64,000 bases of DNA from DASQMT01 sp963839615 (GCA_963839615.1 CAWIVY010000007.1:310001-374000), one strand, 5' to 3'. Positions 15,467-24,958 are shown, numbered from the stretch's first letter. A program made the numbers and translations. Notes: generated from the sequence alone by a model not told the origin.

Positions 15467-15835
15467 ATGAAGGGGTTCGGGCTGGTGCTCGAGCGGCTTC
15501 CGTCGGGCGCGGTGCGCGTGATGCTGCGCGGGGAGCTTGACTTCGAGCACGCCTACACGTTCGATGAGGAGTTGCGCAGCGTTGAACAAGCGCGACCGCC
15601 GTGCATCGTGCTTGACCTGCGCGAGCTGAGTTTCGTGGACTCGTGCGGGATGGGACGGCTGATCGCCGCGCGGCGCCGCGCCCGTCGCGCCCGTCGGCGG
15701 CTGTTGCTCGTGCGCGGCGGTCGCTCGATCAGCCGCCTGCTCGCGCTGTCGGCCGTCGAGGAGGATCTTGAGATCGTCAGCGACATCCCGGCCGAACTGC
15801 GCCGGCCGCCCGCGGGTCCGTCCGAAACGCCCTGA
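15467..15835 (+). CDS. STAS-domain anti-anti-sigma factor, second copy
   Basis: 122 aa from an ATG preceded by GGGGGAGGGG. STAS features: VRVMLRGELDFEHAYTFDEEL and the loop LDLRELSFVDSCGMGRLIAAR, where Ser-Cys replaces the usual Asp/Ser-Ser pattern but a phosphorylatable Ser remains. An Arg-rich helix follows (ARRRARRARRR). It lies 233 nt after the RsbW-like gene, so it may be expressed separately and act as a second input to the same switch. Confidence 0.83.
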   Translation: MKGFGLVLERLPSGAVRVMLRGELDFEHAYTFDEELRSVEQARPPCIVLDLRELSFVDSCGMGRLIAARRRARRARRRLLLVRGGRSISRLLALSAVEEDLEIVSDIPAELRRPPAGPSETP

Positions 15836-16030
15836 CCTCGACGCCGACCGCCAAGGTCGCCCAGATCGACATCCCTAGCGGCTTCTCCGCGGCGACGCCG
15901 CGCGCACCAAGCCTTGGCTAGGTTCGGAAGAAGTTCGCGACAGACCTAAATCGCAGGCCTAGCCACTGGCGGGCTGTACCCGCCGGGCTCGGCTGGCGTC
16001 TGGCGAGTGGCAGCGGGGTAGGAGCGGCTC

Positions 16031-16711
16031 ATGCCGCGGGTAATCGCCTTCGACGTCAACGAGACGCTGCTGGACCTCAGCCCGCTCGACCCGCTGTTCG
16101 AGCGGTTGTTCGGCAGCGCCGCGCTGCGTGCTCAATGGTTCGCACAGATGCTGCAGCTGAGCTTCGTGGGTGGGCTCACCGGTCGCTACATCGACTTCTC
16201 CAGCGCGCAGCGCGCGGCGCTCACGATGCTGGCCGAGACGACTGGCACCCAACTCGACCCCGATGTTGGAGAGCGGATCATCGACCAGATGCGCCATTTG
16301 CCGCCACATGCGGACGCCGCGCCCGCGCTCGACCGCCTCCGCGAGGCGGACCTGGCACTCGCCGCGCTGACGAACTCGCCGCTGGACGTGGCGCGAGACC
16401 AGCTCGCGCACGCTGGGCTGGCCGACCGGTTCGACGTTATCCTGTCCGCCGATCAGGTAAAGGCGCTCAAGCCGCGACCGGAGCCCTACCACTTGGTCGC
16501 TCGGACCTTCGAAACGAGCCCTGCCGACGTCTGGTTGGTCGCCGCGCACGCCTGGGACGTATCCGGAGCCCTGGCGGCCGGCTGCGCGGCCGCGTTCGTC
16601 AGCCGGCCGGGGAGGGTCCCCAGCCCGCTCGGCGACCAGCCCGACATCAACGGCACCGACCTGCTCGAGGTCGCCGAGCGGATTGCGGCCGGCGAGGGCA
16701 GCCGTGCCTAA
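16031..16711 (+). CDS. Haloacid dehalogenase type II, HAD superfamily
   Basis: 226 aa. HAD motifs: I FDVNETLLD with nucleophile Asp8, II LAALTNSP, III Lys in VKALKPRPEPY, and IV AAHAWDVSGALAAG. The helical cap between motifs I and II and the FDVNETL variant are those of 2-haloacid dehalogenases, which replace halogen by hydroxyl. Many actinobacterial members act on unknown substrates, so the dehalogenase name is family-level. Confidence 0.87.
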   Translation: MPRVIAFDVNETLLDLSPLDPLFERLFGSAALRAQWFAQMLQLSFVGGLTGRYIDFSSAQRAALTMLAETTGTQLDPDVGERIIDQMRHLPPHADAAPALDRLREADLALAALTNSPLDVARDQLAHAGLADRFDVILSADQVKALKPRPEPYHLVARTFETSPADVWLVAAHAWDVSGALAAGCAAAFVSRPGRVPSPLGDQPDINGTDLLEVAERIAAGEGSRA

Positions 16712-16760
16712 CTTCGATCGTCGACCGACTCGCAAGGCTCTCTTATCGCTTGTCCGCGTT

Positions 16761-18329
16761 TCAGCCGAATGCGTCGCCGGCGCCGCCGCTTCTGTCGGTC
16801 GGTGGACGATGCGCTGGAAGCGCGGGTGTTCGCGGGGGCCGCTGGGCCGGGCGCAGCTTGCGCGGGGGTAGGTGCAGCCGGACGTTGCGTGCGTTCGGCG
16901 GGCCCGCGGCCGCGGCTGGGCGGCCGCCCTGGGGGTCGAGGAAAGCGAGGTCGCGGGCGATGCCTGCGAGGTCGGCCGGGTCGCCGGGGCGTCCGGTGTG
17001 GTCGACCATCCAGGTCTCCAGCGCGACGCCGCCCGTGTCGGTTGCCACGAGCCGAAGTGCTCGCCATTGCTGGGGGAAGTCGATGATCGAGGCGGTCGTG
17101 ATCAGCCAGTATCCGCCTGCGTCGGCGTGTCGTGGCTCGATCGCGTTGCGGTGCGTATGGCCGGCCAGCACCGCGATCACGCGTGGGTCGGCGTCGAGGA
17201 GGCTGAGCACCGCATCGCCGCCGCTGGAGCGATCGAGCGGGTGATGGCAGGTCACGAGCAGGTGGTGCTCGCCGGCCTGCGTCAGCTCTGCGCTGAGGAA
17301 GGCGAGCGTCGATGGAGTGACAAGTCCGTCGGAGCCGATGTCACGGCGAGCCAGGTCGAGCACGATCACGCGCAGGCGCTCGCCGACGTCGAAGGCGTAG
17401 TCGAGCCTGCCGTCCTGCGCGCCGACGGCGTGGTTTGCCGCTCGCAGCGTGGCCAGGACATCGACGGCGGAAAGGTGCGCGCGGTGCGCGTCGGGCGCGA
17501 CGTGCAGGGCGTCACCGGGTATGCCTGCGCGCAGCAGCGCGTCGACCTGCGCGCGGTCGATCCTCCCGCTGCGCGCGAACCTGCCCAGGTCGAGCGCGGG
17601 CGCCACGAGCAGGCGGTCGCCGATCGCGAATGCCGTGATGGCTGCGCTGGGTGCCAGCTCGCCCTGGACGAGCACGTCGTGGTTGCCGAGCGCGGGCCAC
17701 CATGGCACGTGCAGGCCGTCGGACCGCACGGGCTTGAGCGCGCTGCGCAGGAGCCCGGGATGGCGCGGCGCATCGACGTCCGGGCGGTAGTAGAGCGGGT
17801 CGGGGTTCGTCGAGGCCTGCACTCCGGCGTAGCCGCTGGCGCCGGAGTTCGGCACGACGCTGCCGCCGTTCAGCAGGGTCAGGGCCCAGTCGAGCTCGTT
17901 CTGCTGCGCGGAGTCGATCAGGTCGCCGGTGACGAGCACGGCTTGCGCCTCTCCCCAGTCGTTGATCGACGCGATCACGGCAGCCAGCACCTGTGCCGTG
18001 AGCGTCTCGTGGGGACGGAACGTGCCGCCAAGGCGAGGGCCGAGGCGGTCCAGGAACGGGACTCGTGCGGGCGATTGCGCGTCGCGCACGTGCGGGTCGG
18101 TCGCGTGCGCGAGGCTCGCGATCCGTGCGCCCGCACGCCCGCCGCCGCCGAGGTCGGTCCGATCATGCAGCGGCATGGCCGCCCCACGCTTGAGCAGGCC
18201 GTCGCCGTCGGGATCGACGAGCGACCGCAGCCGCGTGGACCCGGGGCGTGGGTTCGAGCCGCAGGCGCCGAGCGCCCATGCCAGGCCGCCGCCGGCGAGT
18301 GTCAGAGCCTCGCGCCGCGTCGGCCTCAC
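16761..18329 (-). CDS. Tat-exported lipoprotein metallophosphoesterase
   Basis: 522 aa from a GTG overlapping the FtsX stop (GTGA). The N-terminus PTRREALTLAGGGLAWALGAC combines a twin-arginine-like signal with a lipobox Cys. Calcineurin-type metal motifs are present in order: ATDPHV, VLVTGDLIDS, ALGNHD, LVTCHHPLD and LAGHTH. Length and layout suit the Tat-exported PPA1498-type phosphoesterase family of Actinobacteria (my attribution). The C-terminal about 60 residues are Pro/Arg-rich. It is the last gene of a six-gene leftward operon with an ABC/FtsX exporter, so it probably acts on a phosphoester outside the membrane. Confidence 0.85.
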   Translation of the reverse strand: MRPTRREALTLAGGGLAWALGACGSNPRPGSTRLRSLVDPDGDGLLKRGAAMPLHDRTDLGGGGRAGARIASLAHATDPHVRDAQSPARVPFLDRLGPRLGGTFRPHETLTAQVLAAVIASINDWGEAQAVLVTGDLIDSAQQNELDWALTLLNGGSVVPNSGASGYAGVQASTNPDPLYYRPDVDAPRHPGLLRSALKPVRSDGLHVPWWPALGNHDVLVQGELAPSAAITAFAIGDRLLVAPALDLGRFARSGRIDRAQVDALLRAGIPGDALHVAPDAHRAHLSAVDVLATLRAANHAVGAQDGRLDYAFDVGERLRVIVLDLARRDIGSDGLVTPSTLAFLSAELTQAGEHHLLVTCHHPLDRSSGGDAVLSLLDADPRVIAVLAGHTHRNAIEPRHADAGGYWLITTASIIDFPQQWRALRLVATDTGGVALETWMVDHTGRPGDPADLAGIARDLAFLDPQGGRPAAAAGPPNARNVRLHLPPRKLRPAQRPPRTPALPAHRPPTDRSGGAGDAFG

Positions 18330-20587
18330 GACTCGACCTCGCGCAGTCCGGCGATCACGGGCTCGCGCGCCAGCCGCCTGGCCGTCCAGACGCTCGCGAT
18401 GGCCGCCAGAACCGCGAGGCTGACCGCGACGACCGTGACCTGCGCAGGGTTTGTTCGCAGCGGCAAGTCGGCATAGCCCACGGTTAGGCGCTCGGTCAGC
18501 GGCGTCAGTACGAACAGCTCGAGGCCGAGGGCGAGCAGCGCGGCCGGCAGGCTCACCGCCAGCGCCGAACCGACCAGCAGCCGGCGCAGCGCGCGCTCGT
18601 CGGCGCCGGCGGAGCGCAGGGTCGCGACGGCGCTGCGGCGCTCGGCGGTCGTGAGCGCGAGCGTTTGCGCGAGTGCACCGAGGCATACGAGTCCCACAGT
18701 GACCGCGACGAGTCGCAACAGGCGTGCGAGAAGATCGAGTAGTGCGCGGTTGCTGCCGGTCGCGCCGCCCACCGGGCTCGGCTCGGCGCCGAGGAGGGCC
18801 AGCTCGCGGCGCACCTGATCGGTGTCGGCGCCCGGCTCGAGCCGCACCGCGAGCCGACCCTTGAGCGCTAGCCCCGCGGCGGTGACTGCTCCCGGTTGCA
18901 CGTATGCGACTCGACCTTCGTTCAGCAGCGCGCGCACGATTCCGACGACGCGAAAGCGCAGTTCGCTGCTGAGTTGCGGTTGGACCGCCAGTGTCGATCC
19001 CACGCGCAGCCCGACCGCGTCTGCGAGCCCGGCGCCAACTTCGGCCTCGTCGTCAGAGCGCGCTCGCCGCCCGGCTGAGAGCGGGGGCGCTTCGAAGCGG
19101 GTGTGGTCGCCGGGATAGGCGATGAGCCGCAGCGGCGATCCGAGTGCCGTGGCGCTGATGGCGTTGAGCTCGTAGCGCGGAGCGGCCGCGAGCACTCCTG
19201 GGATCGCCTCGATGCGGGCGACGCTGTCGACCGGCAGACGGGCCGTCAACTGGTAGCGCTTGCCGAGCGTGGCGGGGTCATCACGCAGCGCGGTCAGCAG
19301 CGACGCGAGCCCGAGCAGCAGCAGTACCACCGACACCGCCGTCCCGAGCACGCCGATGAGTACGCCGAAGCGCGCTCGCCGGGCGGTCACCAGTCGTACG
19401 CCCAGGTGCGCCAGCCCCCCGGCACCACTGCGCGGGGGCGCCGTGACGTCGCCTCGGCGCAGCAGCATGCCCGGCGAGCCGCGCGCGGCCCGCCACGCGG
19501 GAGCCGCCGCTGCGCCCGCGACGAGACCGACCGCGATCAGCCAGACGCCCGCGAGCAAGGTCAGCCGGGCTTGCGTCCCAGGCGCGAGCTCGTTGAGCGC
19601 GTCGAGTACGCCGCTCACGGGACGTGCCGCAAGCAGGCCGCCGAGAGTCAGCCCGAGCGCCGCCGGCAATGCTGCGACGAGCGCCCCCTCGGTTGCGTGC
19701 AGGGCCCCGACGCCGGCCGGCGTCGCGCCCAGACTGCGCCGCACGCCGATCGAGGGCATCCGGCGCTGCACGTCCGAGCGCGCGCCCGCGGCCAGCAGAA
19801 CGCCGCTCAATCCGGCCGCGACGACTGCGAACGCGAGCAGCAGCGCGACCACCAACCCGGCGGCTTGCTCGACGAGCGCGCGCACGCCGTCGCGCGTGGT
19901 GAAGCGCAACCCGCGCACACCGCCGGCAGACGCCCGTGCCTGCGAGAGCAGAACGTCCGTGCGCGACTCGTCACGTGCCCACAGCAGCGCCACGTTCACC
20001 GGCAGGGTCCCTCCGAAGCGCCGTTCCAGCGCTTTTCGCGACAGGTAGACCCGTGCCGTCCGCGCGAGCGGGAAGGCGACGTTGTCGGGCGACAGCGCGA
20101 CCCCGACCACGCGCAGCGGTCCCAGGCGCCCGACGACCAGACGGTCCCCTGGACGCAGGTTCCACGCGCGCGCCAGGCCGGCCTCGACCACCACCTCGTC
20201 ATCGCGCTCGGCCACGTCCCGGCCGGCGACGATCGCGTAGCCGCGCCGGCCGCCGTCGACGATGTGGATCACGCCCTTCTCGAGCATGTGGACGCGCTCC
20301 GCCAGCCGCACCCCGGTGATCTCCGTGCGGTACGCCCGCGCCGCGAGGTTCGGCAGCGCGCGTACGCGCGCATCAACGCTCGCGCGATCCTGGTCGTCGA
20401 AGCGGGCGATGACCGACGGCAGGTCGGCGCGATCGGCCGCGCGATCGAAGCCTGTCCTCAGCCCGTAGGCGGAGCTGATCACGACGCCGAGAACAAGCGA
20501 AGCCGCGAACACCACCCCTGCGGCCAGCGCCGTGCGCCCGCGCCGTGCGCGCAGGCCCAGCAGCGCGTCCGTGAGCAGCCTTTTCAC
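18326..20587 (-). CDS. FtsX-like ABC permease, two-module
   Basis: 753 aa. An N-terminal helix, a large extracytoplasmic domain (about 45-230), then a cluster of helices, and a repeat of the same arrangement, give the double-FtsX layout of about eight to ten helices found in lipid, lipoprotein or peptide efflux systems. Both FtsX domains end in long hydrophobic helices (LLLAFAVVAAGLSGVLLAAG; LRLVAVTVGLVCLGALAQTLAL). It overlaps the partner ATPase gene by 4 nt. Substrate unknown. Confidence 0.88.
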   Translation of the reverse strand: MKRLLTDALLGLRARRGRTALAAGVVFAASLVLGVVISSAYGLRTGFDRAADRADLPSVIARFDDQDRASVDARVRALPNLAARAYRTEITGVRLAERVHMLEKGVIHIVDGGRRGYAIVAGRDVAERDDEVVVEAGLARAWNLRPGDRLVVGRLGPLRVVGVALSPDNVAFPLARTARVYLSRKALERRFGGTLPVNVALLWARDESRTDVLLSQARASAGGVRGLRFTTRDGVRALVEQAAGLVVALLLAFAVVAAGLSGVLLAAGARSDVQRRMPSIGVRRSLGATPAGVGALHATEGALVAALPAALGLTLGGLLAARPVSGVLDALNELAPGTQARLTLLAGVWLIAVGLVAGAAAAPAWRAARGSPGMLLRRGDVTAPPRSGAGGLAHLGVRLVTARRARFGVLIGVLGTAVSVVLLLLGLASLLTALRDDPATLGKRYQLTARLPVDSVARIEAIPGVLAAAPRYELNAISATALGSPLRLIAYPGDHTRFEAPPLSAGRRARSDDEAEVGAGLADAVGLRVGSTLAVQPQLSSELRFRVVGIVRALLNEGRVAYVQPGAVTAAGLALKGRLAVRLEPGADTDQVRRELALLGAEPSPVGGATGSNRALLDLLARLLRLVAVTVGLVCLGALAQTLALTTAERRSAVATLRSAGADERALRRLLVGSALAVSLPAALLALGLELFVLTPLTERLTVGYADLPLRTNPAQVTVVAVSLAVLAAIASVWTARRLAREPVIAGLREVES

Positions 20588-21318
20588 GGCCCGGTATCGG
20601 CGTGGTCCAACAGCTGCGGCCCCGCTCCGTCGGTCGCGGTGAGGAAACCGTCCTGGAGCCGTAGGACGCGGTCGGCGCGAGCGGTCGCCTCGGCCTGGTG
20701 GGTGACCATCAGCACGCCGCGTCCCTCGTCGGCGACCGCGCGCAGCAAGTCGAGCACGATCGCGCCGGAGTCCGCGTCGAGGTTGCCGACCGGCTCGTCG
20801 GCGAGGACGAGCAGCGGGTCTCCGACCAGCGCGCGCGCCAGCGCGAAGCGTTGCTGCTCTCCGCCCGACAGCTGATGCGGGGCGAGCCCCGCCACGGCCC
20901 GGAGCCCGAGCCGGTCGATCAGCTCCCGCCCGCGCTCACGTCCCCCAGGGCGCGCGCCGGGCAGGCGCGCGGGGAGCATCACGTTCGCCTCGCCGTCGAG
21001 CTCGGGGAGCAGATGGAAGAACTGGAAGACGAAGCCGATCGCATCCCGGCGCAACGCGCTCAGCTCGCGTTCGGAGGCGCCGGTCACGGGCCGTCCGTTC
21101 ACCTCCACGGTGCCCGCGTCGGGGCGGTCGAGTCCGCCCGCGATCTGTAGCAGCGTGGATTTCCCGCTGCCCGAGCGTCCCACCACGGCGACCAGCTCGC
21201 CGACGGAGACATCGACGTTCACATCGGCGAGCACGACGCGCCTGCCGCGCCCGGCGCCGTGCGCCTTGAGGACGCCGCGACATCGGAGGACCGGGTCGGG
21301 GCGGCTCGAGCCACTCAT
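20584..21318 (-). CDS. ABC transporter ATPase, LolD/MacB-type
   Basis: 244 aa from the ATG at 21318. Walker A GRSGSGKST, signature LSGGEQQRFALARAL, Walker B LLVLADEPVGNLD and the switch His in MVTHQAEA are intact. The FQFFHLLPELDGEANVMLP segment is typical of ATPases that pair with FtsX permeases, as here (ATGA overlap). It powers the FtsX transporter that follows. Confidence 0.92.
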   Translation of the reverse strand: MSGSSRPDPVLRCRGVLKAHGAGRGRRVVLADVNVDVSVGELVAVVGRSGSGKSTLLQIAGGLDRPDAGTVEVNGRPVTGASERELSALRRDAIGFVFQFFHLLPELDGEANVMLPARLPGARPGGRERGRELIDRLGLRAVAGLAPHQLSGGEQQRFALARALVGDPLLVLADEPVGNLDADSGAIVLDLLRAVADEGRGVLMVTHQAEATARADRVLRLQDGFLTATDGAGPQLLDHADTGP

Positions 21319-21343
21319 CTCGCCCAGTCTGGCAACAGCGTGT

Positions 21344-21829
21344 TCACGGCGGAGGTAGCGCGGACGCACGGGCGAGGCCTCGGACGCGCAGCGCGAACAA
21401 CAGCGCGGAACACATGAACAGCACGGCGGTCACGAGGAGCCAGCGGTCGAGGTACACGCTCACGTCGAGACCCGTCGAGCGCATGAACGTGCGCGGCGCC
21501 CTGGCGGCGATGAGCGGAAACCAGACGAGCAGCAGCAAGCCGGAGGCCAGGGCGGGGGCGCGCAAGTGGTTGAGCGCGGCGACACGCAGGCGGCTGCGGC
21601 GAGCTTCCGGGACGAGGGCCCCGCCCGCGATCAGGCCGAGCAACGCGTAGAGCGGAAACAGGACGAGGTCGTGGGCGAGGATCGCACCGAGCAGCCAGAG
21701 CGCTACGCGCAGCGGGTCGCCGACCACGTCGAAGACACGCATCAGGGCGTAGGCGGCTACCGCGGTGCTCGCCACGACGGCGAGCAGGTGCATCGGCCCC
21801 GCCCCGTATTCGCGGCGAAACGCGCTCAC
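21344..21829 (-). CDS. Four-helix membrane protein coupled to the Moco oxidoreductase
   Basis: 161 aa from a GTG overlapping the oxidoreductase stop (GTGA); an internal ATG 12 codons on is the alternative. Hydrophobic segments lie near residues 14-35, 40-66, 88-108 and 126-150. No family recognised. It lies between the molybdopterin oxidoreductase and the ABC ATPase and is translationally coupled to the former, so a quinone- or cytochrome-linked membrane partner is possible. Confidence 0.7.
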   Translation of the reverse strand: MSAFRREYGAGPMHLLAVVASTAVAAYALMRVFDVVGDPLRVALWLLGAILAHDLVLFPLYALLGLIAGGALVPEARRSRLRVAALNHLRAPALASGLLLLVWFPLIAARAPRTFMRSTGLDVSVYLDRWLLVTAVLFMCSALLFALRVRGLARASALPPP

Positions 21830-23112
21830 GCGAATCGCAGCTCCCCGACCCACTTGGTGCAATGCACGCCCGGCAGCGCGGGAACCATGATCCGTGCCGG
21901 GTAGCCGTGGTCGAGCGACAGGTCCACGCCGTTCACGCGCAGCGCGAGCATCGCGTCGGGGTGGTGGACCTGGCCGCGGTTGAGCGTGACGCGCCGCAGA
22001 CGGCCGTGGGGCTGGAGCGAGCGGACCTCGAGCGTCTCGGGATCGCCGAAACCCACGAGCCGGGCCAGGTCGAGCAGGCGGACTCCCTGCCACGCCTGGG
22101 TCGTGCTCCACCCTTCGACGCAGGCGATCGGCAGGTCGGCGCCGACGAGCGGGCGTCGCAGCAGCTCCGGCCGGCTCAAGCTGACGCTCGGCCGGCCATC
22201 GGCGATCAGCCGCAGGCGCCAGTTCTCGCCGACGGCTTGCTGTGGAATGCCGACCGCAGCGAAGGTCTTGTTGACCGGGAAGGCGTTCGGGCCAGAGCCG
22301 GCGCGTCCGCGCGGCGCGAGCAGGGCGAGCTGGCGCAGCGGGCCGCCCACGACCTGCCCGGCGGCCATCGCTCCCAGGCCGAGCGAGGCAGCCCCGACGC
22401 CACCGACGAGCGTACGGCGAGTGAGCGTCGGCGCTGCCGGCGCGGCCGGCGCGCTGGTCACGACTCCGGCCAGCCCGCGCTCCGGCCTGGTGTGCGCGAG
22501 GTCCTCCCGCAGCAGCCTCATGACGCCTTCCTGGGCGAACGCACGCCGCGCGACCGGCAGCTTCAGTCCCACGTGCAGCACCAGCGCGGCGACGAACACG
22601 ATCGCGCCGTAGTAGTGGGCCGGCACGAACGAGAAGCCGAACGGATACCAGAGCTGGATGTTGATCACGCCCGTAGCGAGCGTGAAGAGGCCGCCGCCGA
22701 CGAGCAGCGCGAGGCTGAGCCGCTCGAGCGCATGCGCGATCGAGCGCGCGGGCGGGTTCTCGAACAGCTTCGGAATGACGGTCCAGAGCTTCGCCAGGAG
22801 GATCGGGATCGCGCCGACGCCGGCGATCACGTGCAGGCCCTGGGTGGCCGCGTAGAGCCAGCTCGGGCTCGTCGGCCAGTCGAAAGCGAAGACGTCGAAG
22901 CCGTTGCCGGGCCCGGGGCCGGAGAAGAGAGCATTCGTGCCGAGGCGGGGCTGATAGGCGAGGTGTGACAGCAGCCCGGTCAGCGCGCAGATCGCCAGCA
23001 ACGGCAGCAGCGCCGCGCTCAACAGCGAGGCGAGCCACGGGCCGCGCAGCGGGCTTCGCCAAGCGCCTTCGGCGAACGGGCCGACGGCCGGCAGTCGGGG
23101 AATGCGGGGCAT
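21826..23112 (-). CDS. Membrane molybdopterin-dependent oxidoreductase (sulfite-oxidase fold) with cytochrome b-like part
   Basis: 428 aa. The N-terminal half has about five helices with well-spaced His residues (LLSHLAYQP, GLHVIAGVG, VPAHYYGAI, LVLHVGLKLP), resembling a di-haem cytochrome b. A second hydrophobic anchor (TLVGGVGAASLGLGAMAAG) precedes the soluble sulfite-oxidase-type domain. There PIACVEGWS provides the molybdenum-ligating Cys, and the C-terminal GYPARIMVPALPGVHCTKWV motif is typical. It should pass electrons between an extracytoplasmic substrate and the membrane; substrate unknown. Confidence 0.87.
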   Translation of the reverse strand: MPRIPRLPAVGPFAEGAWRSPLRGPWLASLLSAALLPLLAICALTGLLSHLAYQPRLGTNALFSGPGPGNGFDVFAFDWPTSPSWLYAATQGLHVIAGVGAIPILLAKLWTVIPKLFENPPARSIAHALERLSLALLVGGGLFTLATGVINIQLWYPFGFSFVPAHYYGAIVFVAALVLHVGLKLPVARRAFAQEGVMRLLREDLAHTRPERGLAGVVTSAPAAPAAPTLTRRTLVGGVGAASLGLGAMAAGQVVGGPLRQLALLAPRGRAGSGPNAFPVNKTFAAVGIPQQAVGENWRLRLIADGRPSVSLSRPELLRRPLVGADLPIACVEGWSTTQAWQGVRLLDLARLVGFGDPETLEVRSLQPHGRLRRVTLNRGQVHHPDAMLALRVNGVDLSLDHGYPARIMVPALPGVHCTKWVGELRFA

Positions 23113-23187
23113 CCGTCGCGAAGGATGGCGCCGAGCGCGCCGTGTCAACAGGGGCGCGCGACGATGGTAATAGGCCCGTAAGACCGT

Positions 23188-23973
23188 TCAGCCGCCGTAT
23201 GGGGGCGGGTCCAGCAGCTGCAGCGTGCCATCTTTCCGGCCGGCCACGAACACCCGTCCCGTGACGGGGTCGACCGCAACCGAGTTCGGCTGGCGTACGG
23301 TCGGGAAGCTGCGCAGCACGCGGTGGCCGGTGACCTCGGCGACGCGGTTCAGCGCGGTCAGCGTGACCCAGAAGCGATTGCGCACGGGGTCCAGCGCGAT
23401 GCCGTACGGCGCGCCGCTGAGCTGCATGCGCAGATGCACCCGCAGCGGCTCTGTCGAGACCTCGATGAGCCCGTTGCCGCGCGTGTCGACGACGAACAGC
23501 CACGCGCCGCGCGCGACCACGTGCGTGGGCCCGATCCCGACGTCGATCTTTCCGAGCGAGCGCAGCGTTCTCGTGTCGAAGACCTCGAGCGCGCGCTCGC
23601 GCTTACTGAGGACCGCGACCCGGTCGCCCTCGGCTGTGACGGCCGACCCGCCGGGGACGATGGGTAGGTCGAGCACGCGACGCTGTTCTCGCGGGGCTTC
23701 CGAAGGCGGCACGCGGCGGACCGTGCGGCCGCTGCGCCCATCCACGAGCGCAACCCGATCGGGATTCGACAGCCTCACCGCCAGCAGGCCGGTGCGCGGA
23801 TCGAATGTCATCCCCTCGGGGTTGTCGCCGACGGACACGACCCGCCCCGCAGGTGTGGCCTGTAGCGCCGGCGAGTGGGCCGGTTCCGCGGCCGGCGCCA
23901 TGGCGTCGCCCGAGCCGCAGCCGGCGATGACGATGCATAGGAGGGCGAATGCGGGATGGCGCAGACTCCGCAT
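23188..23973 (-). CDS. Beta-propeller (YncE/NHL-like) lipoprotein
   Basis: 261 aa. Lipoprotein signal with lipobox VIAGC. The mature part consists of short repeats (NPEGMTFDPRTGLLAVRLSN; APYGIALDPVRNRFWVT; QPNSVAVDPVTGRVFVAG) of the YncE/NHL propeller kind, often binding partners or sensing outside the cell. It heads the leftward operon with the molybdopterin oxidoreductase (75-nt gap). Its 5' end overlaps the possible start of the divergent methyltransferase by 18 nt. Confidence 0.8.
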   Translation of the reverse strand: MRSLRHPAFALLCIVIAGCGSGDAMAPAAEPAHSPALQATPAGRVVSVGDNPEGMTFDPRTGLLAVRLSNPDRVALVDGRSGRTVRRVPPSEAPREQRRVLDLPIVPGGSAVTAEGDRVAVLSKRERALEVFDTRTLRSLGKIDVGIGPTHVVARGAWLFVVDTRGNGLIEVSTEPLRVHLRMQLSGAPYGIALDPVRNRFWVTLTALNRVAEVTGHRVLRSFPTVRQPNSVAVDPVTGRVFVAGRKDGTLQLLDPPPYGG

Positions 23974-24936
23974 CCGACCGCACAGAGCTTTCAGCTTCCT
24001 TACAGCGGCATCGAGACCCTTTCGGGGGTACTCGCGCGCGACTACGGTGCCGCCGCAATGCAACCGCTGGAGGCCGCCGCCCGGCCATATCACCGGCAGG
24101 GCCACGACCTCGTTCGGCGGACGTTCGAGGAGCCCCTGCTCGCCCGGCTGCTGCCCCGCCTGCTCGACATCGCGCGCGGCGGTGCGCTGCTCGACCTCGG
24201 GTGTGGCGATGGCCTCGCCGCGCGTCTCGCGGAGGGCCGCCTCACGCGCTACCTCGGACTCGACCTCAAGCCGTCCGTCGCGTCCCTGCCGAGCATCGCC
24301 CACGATCTGCGCGGCGGTCTTGGCCCTGTGGGGCGGCACCCCTTCGACGTCTACCTCGGCTCGTTTGGCATCGCGTCGCACCTTCAGCCCCAGCAGCTGG
24401 AGTCGCTGCTGCGCGAAATCGTGGGTCATGCGCGGACGGGAGCCGTCGTGGCGCTCGAGGCGCTCGGACGCTACTCGCTCGAGTGGCCGCGCGTGTGGCA
24501 GTTGCCCGTCGGGGCGCCGCGCCTGATGCCCTACCAGCTCGGTGCGGACGTCACGGTCCATACTTGGGCGCCCCCCGAGCTGTTCGCGCGCTTCGATGCC
24601 GCGGGAATCGAACCGCTGGGCGCGCTCGACCGCACGCTCCAGGCCGGGCCGAAGGTCGGCAGCGGACGCTACTGGCCCGGCCTGCCCCCGCTCCGCGCAA
24701 CGCTGAACGGTCTCCTGCGCGGTGAACATCTCGAGGACGCGTTCACAGCGCCGCTGCCCCCGTTGCCGGCTGGGAAGCCGGCGTTGGTGCACCACACGCT
24801 ATCCAGGCGTCGCCATGCCCTCGTGAAGGGTTCCGGCCTGCGCGGCTCCGCTCTCGCCAAGGCGATCTGGGCGCTCGAACCGCCGACGGCCGGCGGCTTC
24901 GGCCACGGCCTGCTCGTCGTCGGCCTGGTGCGCTGA
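23956..24936 (+). CDS. Class I SAM-dependent methyltransferase
   Basis: 326 aa if started at 23956. An ATG at 24058 removes the overlap with the divergent lipoprotein gene and still precedes the fold. Motif I LLDLGCGDG and the acidic strand YLGLDLKPS form the SAM site; a post-motif FDVYLGSFGIASHLQP follows. The C-terminal third (ALVHHTLSRRRHALVKG) is less typical. It lies next to the two sugar-type transferases and may modify a glycolipid or small metabolite; substrate unknown. Confidence 0.82.
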   Translation: MAQTPHPTAQSFQLPYSGIETLSGVLARDYGAAAMQPLEAAARPYHRQGHDLVRRTFEEPLLARLLPRLLDIARGGALLDLGCGDGLAARLAEGRLTRYLGLDLKPSVASLPSIAHDLRGGLGPVGRHPFDVYLGSFGIASHLQPQQLESLLREIVGHARTGAVVALEALGRYSLEWPRVWQLPVGAPRLMPYQLGADVTVHTWAPPELFARFDAAGIEPLGALDRTLQAGPKVGSGRYWPGLPPLRATLNGLLRGEHLEDAFTAPLPPLPAGKPALVHHTLSRRRHALVKGSGLRGSALAKAIWALEPPTAGGFGHGLLVVGLVR

Positions 24937-24958
24937 CGGGGAGCGTCAGGCGAGTGCG

